A DNA stretch of 5,021 bases from the NCBI GenBank assembly GCA_016179005.1, contig JACOSF010000313.1:1-5021 (forward strand), in the 5' to 3' direction. Shown one piece after another: positions 1 to 4,556 of the stretch. This DNA is from Acidobacteriota bacterium (GTDB lineage Bacteria > Acidobacteriota > Terriglobia > Acidiferrales > UBA7541). The translations under genes and the position numbers were made by a program. The notes beneath the pieces were generated by a model. The model was not told the origin of the DNA. It saw only the letters and a list, made by a program, of their open reading frames with translations, and did not search any database. The stretch's first letter is position 1. Every line of letters begins with the position of its first letter.

Positions 1-1
1 C

Positions 2-307
2 CACACTTTCGAACGCGCCGATGCTGCCCGGCATTTCAAGACCATCATCACGCTCGACGACGTCGCGCGCTCCAAGCCCGCTCCCGAAGGCCTCGAGAAA
101 ATTCTCGACGGCCGCGACCCGGCCTCCGCTCTGTATCTGGGCGACAACGTAGACGACGCCCTTGCCGCGAAGGCTGTGGGCGTGCCATTTTTGGGCGTCT
201 TGCCCCGCGGCAGCGCCGCCCGCCGCGTCCTCGGTTCGAAGCTGCGCGAACTCGGTGCCCGCGCCATCCTGCACCGCGTGGAAGAGGTGGAACGTTGGCT
301 GCCATGA
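2..307 (+). CDS. HAD-superfamily hydrolase, C-terminal part (candidate histidinol-phosphate phosphatase)
   Basis: The reading frame is open from the left edge and ends at TGA 305-307, so only the last 101 residues are visible. Two late HAD motifs are seen. Motif III is the lysine in SKPAPEGL (Lys codon 74-76). Motif IV is YLGDNVDDALAAKAVGVPFLGVL, with the acidic GDxxDD cluster near 140-157 that holds Mg2+ in this superfamily. The nucleophile motif DxDxT and the cap domain lie upstream, outside the window. The pattern fits subfamily I HAD phosphatases of the phosphoglycolate-phosphatase type. The stop overlaps the hisB start as ATGA, so the two are probably translationally coupled. Because the pathway needs a histidinol-phosphate phosphatase, and because in enterobacteria a different HAD phosphatase domain is fused to HisB, this gene is a natural candidate for that step. 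That role is inference. The substrate could be another sugar or nucleotide phosphate, and the part may be the C-terminus of a larger fusion protein. Confidence 0.8.
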   Translation, partial: HTFERADAARHFKTIITLDDVARSKPAPEGLEKILDGRDPASALYLGDNVDDALAAKAVGVPFLGVLPRGSAARRVLGSKLRELGARAILHRVEEVERWLP

Positions 308-891
308 GAAAGTCGCTGATTCGCCGCACCACGACGGAGACGGACATCCGCGTCCGCTTGAACCTTGACGGCCGCGGCCGCGCGCGCATCCACACCGGCA
401 TCCGCTTCCTCGATCACATGCTGGAGCTTGTCGCGCGTCACGGCGCAATGGATTTGGAAGTGGACGCTCGGGGGGACCTTGACGTTGACCAGCACCACAC
501 CGTCGAGGACGTTGGCATTACCCTGGGCCAGGCGGTACGCCAGGCGCTCGGCTCCAAGCGCGGCATCCTCCGCGCCGGCTACTTCGTGATGCCCATGGAC
601 GAAGCGCTTGCTGTCGCCGCTGTGGACTTGAGCGGGCGATCCTGCTTCGCCGGCAAGTGGCGGATCGCGGCGCAGCGCGTGGGCGATCTTCAGACCGAGC
701 TGCTCGAGGATTTCTTCGGGGCGTTCGCGCAAGCCGCTGCGGCGAATGTCCATCTGCGATTACTCTGCGGGCGCTCGTCGCACCACCAGGTGGAGGCGCT
801 TTTCAAAGCCTTTGCCCGTGCGCTCCGCTTTGCCGTTTCGCGCGACACGCAGCTCCGCGGCGTGCTGCCCAGCACCAAGGAGCTTTTGTAA
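304..891 (+). CDS. hisB: Imidazoleglycerol-phosphate dehydratase (monofunctional HisB)
   Basis: The 195-residue protein converts D-erythro-imidazole-glycerol phosphate to imidazole acetol phosphate in the cytoplasm. Its length matches the monofunctional enzyme. Conserved blocks appear in order: FLDHMLELVARHG (residues 35-47), GDLDVDQHHTVEDVGITLGQ (57-76), KRGI..AGYFVMPMDEALA (85-103), DLSGR (108-112), SHHQVEALFKAFARALR (159-175) and a C-terminal PSTKELL. The two HHxxE repeats (His64/His65/Glu68 and His160/His161/Glu164) are the di-manganese ligands of the family. Small departures are Ser for the usual Asn before the second HH pair and Glu for Gly in the terminal STKG motif. No phosphatase domain is fused; the adjacent upstream HAD gene may supply one. 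I chose ATG 304 for its ATGA overlap with the upstream stop. An in-frame TTG at 295 sits better behind the GAGG at 284-287 and would add three residues. Confidence 0.97.
   Translation: MRKSLIRRTTTETDIRVRLNLDGRGRARIHTGIRFLDHMLELVARHGAMDLEVDARGDLDVDQHHTVEDVGITLGQAVRQALGSKRGILRAGYFVMPMDEALAVAAVDLSGRSCFAGKWRIAAQRVGDLQTELLEDFFGAFAQAAAANVHLRLLCGRSSHHQVEALFKAFARALRFAVSRDTQLRGVLPSTKELL
877..882 (+). promoter_or_regulatory. Ribosome binding site for hisH
   Basis: AAGGAG lies inside the last codons of hisB, 11 bases before ATG 894. It supports that start over the much longer in-frame extension reaching back to 657, which would run through the whole second half of hisB. Confidence 0.7.
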
Positions 892-893
892 AG

Positions 894-1532
894 ATGCCCG
901 CCAAAATCACTCTGGTGGACTACGGCGCTGGGAATCTGCCGTCGGTCGAGCGGGCGCTGCGCCGCCTCGGCGCGGAGACGGAGCGCGCCGCCGATCCGCG
1001 CGCCGTGGAAGCCGCGCGCGTCCTCGTGCTTCCCGGCGTGGGACATTTCGGTGCCATGATGCGCACGCTCGGCGAGCGCGGCCTGATTTCACCTCTGCGC
1101 TTCGCCATGAAGGGCGGCGTACCGTTCCTCGGCATCTGTCTCGGCCTGCACGCGCTCTTCGAGTCCAGCGCGGAAGCCTCCGGCGTGGAAGGACTCGGCA
1201 TTTTGCCCGGATGCGTCGAAGCCCTGCCACAAACCGCCAAGCTGCCGCACATGGGCTGGAATCAATTGCGGCGGAGACCAGATGGCGGATTGCTCCGTGG
1301 CGTGCCCCACGCCGCGTGGTTTTATTTTGCGCATTCCTTTGCCGTGCTTGTGGATGACGGACACTCCGCCACGCCCTCCCTGCCGGGCAGTACGGTTGCT
1401 GTGTGCGAGCATGGCGCTCCGTTCGTCGCTGTTTTGCAGCAGGGCGCCACGCATGCCGTGCAATTCCACCCGGAAAAATCCGGCGAAGCGGGCGCGCAGG
1501 TACTCCGAAATTTCCTGGAGATGTCGCGATGA
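894..1532 (+). CDS. hisH: Imidazole glycerol phosphate synthase, glutamine amidotransferase subunit HisH
   Basis: The 212-residue class I glutamine amidotransferase hydrolyses glutamine and passes ammonia to HisF. Family marks include VDYGAGNLPSVERAL (residues 8-22), LPGVGHFGAMM (46-56, oxyanion region), the nucleophile elbow GICLGLHALFE with Cys82 (TGT 1137-1139), MGWNQL (120-125), YFAHSF (144-149) and QFHPEKSG (190-197) with His192 and Glu194 completing the triad. Length is normal (about 200-215). The residue four after the catalytic Cys is His86 (CAC 1149-1151). In most class I enzymes, including typical HisH, the elbow reads GxCxGxQ and this position is glutamine. The HSY motif is HSF here. 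The gene starts 2 bases after the hisB stop and its own stop overlaps hisF, so HisH and HisF should be made in matched amounts. Loss of activity is possible, but the intact triad argues for function. Confidence 0.96.
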   Translation: MPAKITLVDYGAGNLPSVERALRRLGAETERAADPRAVEAARVLVLPGVGHFGAMMRTLGERGLISPLRFAMKGGVPFLGICLGLHALFESSAEASGVEGLGILPGCVEALPQTAKLPHMGWNQLRRRPDGGLLRGVPHAAWFYFAHSFAVLVDDGHSATPSLPGSTVAVCEHGAPFVAVLQQGATHAVQFHPEKSGEAGAQVLRNFLEMSR

Positions 1533-2293
1533 CGCTGGCGCGGCGGATCATTCCGTGTCTCGATACCGACGCGACGCGCGTCGTGAAGGGCGTGCAGTTT
1601 GCCGGCCTCCGCGACGCCGGCGACCCCGTCGCTCTGGCCGCGCGCTACAACCGCGAAGGCGCCGATGAACTCGTCGTGCTCGATATCGCCGCCGCGCGCG
1701 ACAACCGTCCAACCTTCCTCCAAACCATCCGTCTGGTGGCGGCGCAGCTGGCGATTCCACTCACCGCCGGCGGCGGCATCCGCACACTCGATGACGCCCG
1801 CGCCGTCCTGCGCGCCGGCGCCGACAAAGTCACAGTCAACACCGCTGCCGTCGAGCGGCCGGAGCTACTTTCCGAATTGTCCGCCGAATTCGGCGCGCAA
1901 GCCGTGGTGCTGGCCATTGACGCCAGCCGCGACACGGATCAATGGAGAGTGTTCGTGCGAGGCGGCCGCGTGCCGTGTGGGCGCGACGCTCTCGATTGGG
2001 CGCAGGAAGGCGTCGCGCGGGGCGCGGGCGAAATCTTGCTCACCTCGATGGACCGCGACGGCACGCGGAGCGGATTCGACTGCGCCCTCACCGCCGCTGT
2101 TTCGCGCGCTGTCAGCGTGCCCGTGATTGCGTCCGGCGGCGCCGATAGCGCGGAGGATTTCCTGCGGGTCTTCACTGAGGGCGCCGCCGACGCGGCCTTG
2201 GCCGCCTCGATCTTTCACGACAACGTGCAGCCCATCGCCGCGCTGAAGGAATTTCTCGCGGCGCGCGGCGTGCCGGTGCGGTTGGGCCGATGA
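1529..2293 (+). CDS. hisF: Imidazole glycerol phosphate synthase, cyclase subunit HisF
   Basis: The 254-residue (beta/alpha)8 barrel joins ammonia to PRFAR, giving imidazole glycerol phosphate and AICAR, the latter feeding purine synthesis. Length is typical. Signature blocks include ARRIIPCLD (residues 4-12), VVKGVQF..LRDAGDP (18-33), ELVVLDI (47-53), TAGGGIRT (79-86, phosphate site), GADKVTVNTAAV (97-108), VVLAIDASRD (126-135), GAGEILLTSMDRDGTRSGFD (165-184), VIASGGA (199-205) and ALAASIFH (223-230). The acid/base pair known from Thermotoga HisF (Asp11 and Asp130) corresponds to Asp12 and Asp131. A minor oddity is Thr18 where most HisF have Gly in the DxxxGRVVKG motif (here DTDATRVVKG). ATG 1529 overlaps the hisH stop and has GGAG at 1517-1520, 8 bases upstream. 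The longer in-frame extension to 1403 lies within hisH and is not needed. Confidence 0.97.
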   Translation: MTLARRIIPCLDTDATRVVKGVQFAGLRDAGDPVALAARYNREGADELVVLDIAAARDNRPTFLQTIRLVAAQLAIPLTAGGGIRTLDDARAVLRAGADKVTVNTAAVERPELLSELSAEFGAQAVVLAIDASRDTDQWRVFVRGGRVPCGRDALDWAQEGVARGAGEILLTSMDRDGTRSGFDCALTAAVSRAVSVPVIASGGADSAEDFLRVFTEGAADAALAASIFHDNVQPIAALKEFLAARGVPVRLGR

Positions 2294-2967
2294 TCATCGC
2301 GTGCATCGATCTCCAGGGCGGAAAAGCTGTGCAGCTTGTCCGCGGCCGGCGGTGCGCGCTGGCTGTGGACGACGTGCTCGGCCTCCTCAACCGCTTTCGC
2401 CGCTATTCCGTTCTTCACGTGATTGACCTCGACGCCGCTCTTTGCCGCGGCACAAACGCCGGGCTGGTCCGCTTGCTGTGCCGGCAATCGAAATCAAAGG
2501 TGCGCGTCGGCGGCGGGATTCGCAGCGTGGCCCGAGCGGGGTGGATGCTGCGCTGGGGTGCGGAAAAGGTCATCGTGGGCAGCGCGGCGTTCCGCGGCGG
2601 GAAGATCCATCACGCGTTTTTGCGGCGCCTGGCGCGGCGCGTCGGCCGCCGAAGAATTGTTCTGGCACTCGACGCCGAAAGGGGACACATCGTGGTGCGC
2701 GGCTGGCGCAAGCGCTTGGCGTTGCGCCCGGAGGAAGTGATGCCGCAACTCGAGCCCTATTGTGCGGAGTTTCTCTGCACGTGCGTGGAGAAGGAAGGCG
2801 CCATGCGCGGCACGAACCTCGCCTGGTTCCGCGCGCTGCGCCGTGCCACGCGCCTGCCCATCACCGCCGCCGGTGGCATCCGCAGCCGCCGCGAAGTCCG
2901 CGCCCTCAAACGCCTCGGCATGAACGCCGCCATCGGCATGGCCCTCTACCTCGACCAGCTTCGCTGA
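2290..2967 (+). CDS. hisA: HisA-type ProFAR isomerase, short divergent form
   Basis: The 225-residue (beta/alpha)8 barrel probably catalyses the Amadori-type isomerisation of ProFAR to PRFAR, upstream of HisF. Supporting blocks are MIIACIDLQGGKAVQLVRG (residues 1-19), VLHVIDLDAAL (41-51), KVRVGGGIRS (70-79), VIVGSAAF (94-101), IVLALDAERGHIVVRGW (123-139), FLCTCVEKEGAMRGTN (161-176), ITAAGGIRS (191-199) and AAIGMALY (213-220). Asp7, Asp128 and Thr164 match the catalytic Asp8, Asp127 and Thr164 of Thermotoga HisA. It differs from textbook HisA in three ways. It is roughly 15-20 residues short, mostly in the loop after strand 1. The usual T-D/E-I-x-R/K-D-G-T motif is TCVEKEGA, with Glu169 and Ala171 replacing Asp and Thr. 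It is very arginine-rich (about 37 of 225). ATG 2290 overlaps the hisF stop. Membership in a HisA/HisF-related side family is the main alternative. Confidence 0.85.
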   Translation: MIIACIDLQGGKAVQLVRGRRCALAVDDVLGLLNRFRRYSVLHVIDLDAALCRGTNAGLVRLLCRQSKSKVRVGGGIRSVARAGWMLRWGAEKVIVGSAAFRGGKIHHAFLRRLARRVGRRRIVLALDAERGHIVVRGWRKRLALRPEEVMPQLEPYCAEFLCTCVEKEGAMRGTNLAWFRALRRATRLPITAAGGIRSRREVRALKRLGMNAAIGMALYLDQLR

Positions 2968-3034
2968 GAAGCCGAAAAGCCATTCGCCCGTTTCGCTGCT
3001 TGCCCACAGCATTCCTGCCGCTTGCCGGCTGGCG

Positions 3035-3052
3035 GCGGGGTGCAGGCCCCGC
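3035..3052 (+). terminator. GC-rich hairpin after hisA, possible terminator without U-tract
   Basis: GCGGGG at 3035-3040 pairs perfectly with CCCCGC at 3047-3052 around a six-base loop. It begins about 68 bases after the hisA stop and is followed by the palindrome GCGAATTCGC (3051-3060). No run of T follows, so it is not a standard intrinsic terminator. It could slow polymerase, protect the 3' end of the his mRNA, or be chance in GC-rich DNA. Confidence 0.3.
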
Positions 3053-3069
3053 GAATTCGCGTTTCGCAA

Positions 3070-3098
3070 TTGACGCCGCCGCCGCTTCGACGCATAGT
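3070..3098 (+). promoter_or_regulatory. Candidate sigma70-type promoter for the M55 peptidase gene
   Basis: TTGACG (3070-3075) matches the -35 consensus at five of six positions. After exactly 17 bases, CATAGT (3093-3098) matches the -10 consensus at four of six. Transcription would start near 3105, giving a leader of about 48 bases. The position, after the his hairpin and before the gene, is sensible, but this rests on hexamer matching alone. Confidence 0.4.
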
Positions 3099-3141
3099 CC
3101 TTGTTTCCTGCTGGCCGTATTTTGCGCGCCGGCGGGCAGGA

Positions 3142-3147
3142 GAGGAG
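3142..3147 (+). promoter_or_regulatory. Ribosome binding site for the M55 peptidase gene
   Basis: GAGGAG ends 5 bases before ATG 3153. It fixes the start where a signal peptide begins, although the frame stays open far upstream to 2442 through the hisA region. Confidence 0.75.
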
Positions 3148-3152
3148 ATTCC

Positions 3153-4064
3153 ATGAAGCTCCGGATGCTCGCGATGGCGTGTTTGCTGGCCCTTTGTACT
3201 TTTCTCGCGGTCGCCGCCGATCCGCCGCAGGCCAAGAAACTCAAAGTCTATATCTCGGTGGATATGGAGGGCGTGGTCGGCGCGGTCACCGGCGACCAGC
3301 TTGGCCCCACTGGCTTTGAGTACGCCCGCTTCCGCGAGTTCATGACCCGCGAGGCGCTCGCCGCCGTGAATGCAGCGAAGGAAGGTGGCGCCACGGAAAT
3401 CCTGGTCAGCGATTCCCACGGCAACGGCGAAAATTTGCTCATCGAACTTTTTCCGCCGGACGTGCGCATCATCCGCTCCTGGCCGCGCCACCTTTCGATG
3501 ATGGCCGGCATTGACGAAAGTTTCGACGCGGTCATATTCATCGGCTATCACGCCTCCACCAACAATCCCGCCGGTGTCCGCGCGCACACCTTTTCGAGCG
3601 CACGCCTCACCCGCGTCGCCTTGAACGGCACCAACGTGACTGAAGGCGTGTGGAACGCCGCCATCGCCGGCCACTTTGGTGTTCCCGTGGTAATGATTTC
3701 CGGCGACGACGCGGCCATTGCCGAGGTGCGCTCGCTCGTTGGCAATGTCGAAGGGGCGGAGACGAAAAAATATCTCGGCTTTCATTCCGCCAACACGCTC
3801 ACGCCGCAAGCTTCGTATGAATTGATCGCGCAAAAAGTGAAAGCCGCGCTGGGCCGCCTGAAGGATTTCAAGCCGTACAAAATGCAGGCGCCGGTCACGG
3901 TGGACGTCAGCTTCAAGCATTACACGCAAGCCGAGCTGCTCGCGTACCTGCCGGGCTTCGAGCGCACCGATTCGCATTCGATTCGCTACCGCGCGAAAAA
4001 CATGCTCGAAGCTTCCGACATCATGGTGTTCATCAACAGCTACAGCAACTCACTCGAACCTTAA
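3153..4064 (+). CDS. Secreted M55-family peptidase (DppA-like D-aminopeptidase)
   Basis: The 303-residue protein has an N-terminal signal peptide (residues 1 to about 22: MKLR, a hydrophobic stretch, then AVAA before DPPQ), so it should act outside the cytoplasmic membrane. The mature part aligns by eye with Bacillus subtilis DppA, a zinc D-aminopeptidase that releases N-terminal D-amino acids such as D-Ala. All DppA metal ligands have counterparts: Asp37 and Glu39 in YISVDMEGV, His89 in VSDSHGNGEN, His133 in FIGYHAST and Glu164 in VTEGVWNA. His145 in GVRAHTF matches the proposed catalytic histidine. Later blocks VPVVMISGDDAA (177-188) and the C-terminal RYRAKNMLEASDIMVF also fit the family. 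Likely substrates are short D-Ala-containing peptides from cell-wall turnover, but that is inference. The gene stands alone between the his cluster and the oxidoreductase pair, with its own promoter candidate and a strong ribosome binding site. Confidence 0.92.
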   Translation: MKLRMLAMACLLALCTFLAVAADPPQAKKLKVYISVDMEGVVGAVTGDQLGPTGFEYARFREFMTREALAAVNAAKEGGATEILVSDSHGNGENLLIELFPPDVRIIRSWPRHLSMMAGIDESFDAVIFIGYHASTNNPAGVRAHTFSSARLTRVALNGTNVTEGVWNAAIAGHFGVPVVMISGDDAAIAEVRSLVGNVEGAETKKYLGFHSANTLTPQASYELIAQKVKAALGRLKDFKPYKMQAPVTVDVSFKHYTQAELLAYLPGFERTDSHSIRYRAKNMLEASDIMVFINSYSNSLEP

Positions 4065-4075
4065 GCCCGCGATTT

Positions 4076-4096
4076 GCACAGGCTTCCAGCCTGTGT
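4076..4096 (+). repeat. REP-like palindromic element
   Basis: CACAGGCT (4077-4084) and AGCCTGTG (4088-4095) are perfect reverse complements around the 3-base loop TCC, and G4076/T4096 can add a wobble pair. The element starts 11 bases after the peptidase stop, in the only short spacer between two operons. Near-identical palindromes that read 'cacaggct..agcctgtg' are, from memory, scattered between genes in several acidobacterial and verrucomicrobial genomes. Only one copy is visible here, so repeat status is inferred. No T-run follows, so it is a poor intrinsic terminator, though it could protect the mRNA 3' end. Confidence 0.5.
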
Positions 4097-4121
4097 GGAA
4101 TTCTTTCGTAGGAATGCCGCC

Positions 4122-4556
4122 ATGCCAGTTGCCGAGCATCCATCAAGCCGCTCTTCGCCGCCCGCGCTCTCCGCGTTCCGTCCGCTCGTCCGCGCCATCG
4201 CCTGTACCATCGTGCCGGAAGCTGCGGCGCTGAACGAAAAAGCCTGGGCCGATTTCAATCTTTTGACGGACGCCGCAATCGGCGACCGCCCGCCGGCCCT
4301 GCAACGCCGCTTGCAACTGTTCCTTCGCGCCATCGATTGGCTTCCTTTGCTACGCTTCGGTCGCCGCTTCGCTTCGCTCCAGCCCGCGCAGCGCGCGCGC
4401 TTCCTCGCGGGCCTGGAAAATCATCCGGTGCAACTTATCCGCAGCGGCTTCTGGGGTCTTCGCACTCTGGTTCTGCTCGGCTACTACGGTCGGCCGGACG
4501 CCGCCGCGGCCATCGGCTACGCCGCTGACGCGCGCGGCTGGGAGGCGCGGCGATGA
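4122..4556 (+). CDS. Gluconate 2-dehydrogenase subunit 3-like small protein, GMC oxidoreductase partner
   Basis: The 144-residue protein has an all-helical look: FRPLVRAIACTIVP (residues 19-32), then RRLQLFLRAIDWLP, LQPAQRARFLAGLENHP (86-102) and LIRSGFWGLRTLVLLGYYGRPDAAAAIGY (105-133). The 'IVPE' segment, the 'L.P..R..FL..L' segment and the 'GYYG.P' segment recall the gluconate 2-dehydrogenase subunit 3 family, whose members pair with a GMC flavoprotein. The stop overlaps the GMC start as ATGA, which supports a two-subunit enzyme. No twin-arginine or Sec signal is evident, although classical subunit 3 proteins often carry a Tat signal, so export is unclear. ATG 4122 has AGGA at 4110-4113, 8 bases upstream. 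An in-frame TTG at 4074 would start at the edge of the palindromic element and is rejected. Family assignment is by pattern only; it could be an uncharacterised helical partner. Confidence 0.7.
   Translation: MPVAEHPSSRSSPPALSAFRPLVRAIACTIVPEAAALNEKAWADFNLLTDAAIGDRPPALQRRLQLFLRAIDWLPLLRFGRRFASLQPAQRARFLAGLENHPVQLIRSGFWGLRTLVLLGYYGRPDAAAAIGYAADARGWEARR
4540..4545 (+). promoter_or_regulatory. Ribosome binding site for the GMC oxidoreductase gene
   Basis: GGGAGG lies in the last codons of the upstream small-subunit gene, 7 bases before ATG 4553. Together with the ATGA overlap it fixes the start and suggests coupled translation. Confidence 0.7.

Larger units (their letters stand above)
2968..3152 (+). 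other. Intergenic gap between the his cluster and the M55 peptidase gene
   Basis: This stretch of about 185 bases has no convincing gene. It carries a GC hairpin (3035-3052), a 10-base palindrome (3051-3060), a promoter-like pair of hexamers (3070-3098) and the ribosome binding site at 3142-3147. A second imperfect inverted repeat at 3017-3036 (GCCGC against GCGGC, with an inner GCC/GGC) overlaps the first hairpin, so the two folds would compete. Confidence 0.7.

Noticed and set aside
657..893. In-frame extension upstream of hisH
   Set aside because: It overlaps most of the second half of hisB out of frame; HisH proteins begin close to the DYGxGN motif, as with ATG 894.
1403..1528. In-frame extension upstream of hisF
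   Set aside because: It lies inside hisH out of frame, while ATG 1529 gives the exact family length and has its own SD.
907..1551. Antisense frame opposite hisH
   Set aside because: Arg-rich shadow of a coding region in GC-rich DNA, without domain resemblance or a sensible start signal.
2290..2967. PriA (bifunctional HisA/TrpF) identity for the HisA-like gene
   Set aside because: PriA is typical of Actinobacteria lacking trpF, and the changed Glu-Gly-Ala motif and short first loop give no support; without knowing whether trpF is absent the call cannot be made.
2442..3152. Long in-frame extension upstream of the M55 gene
   Set aside because: It runs through hisA in another frame, is Arg/Pro/His-rich without family features, and a strong ribosome binding site plus signal peptide mark the start at 3153.
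2946..3977. Long antisense reading frame (343 codons) opposite the M55 gene
   Set aside because: It mirrors the codon bias of the well-supported + strand gene, shows no recognisable domain, and its product is low-complexity and rich in Arg, Ala and Gly.
4076..4096. Intrinsic terminator for the M55 gene
   Set aside because: The stem is good but no T-run follows; the sequence after it is TGGAATTCTTTCG.
4074..4121. TTG start upstream of the small-subunit gene
   Set aside because: It would begin at the palindromic element without a good SD; ATG 4122 has AGGA 8 bases before it.
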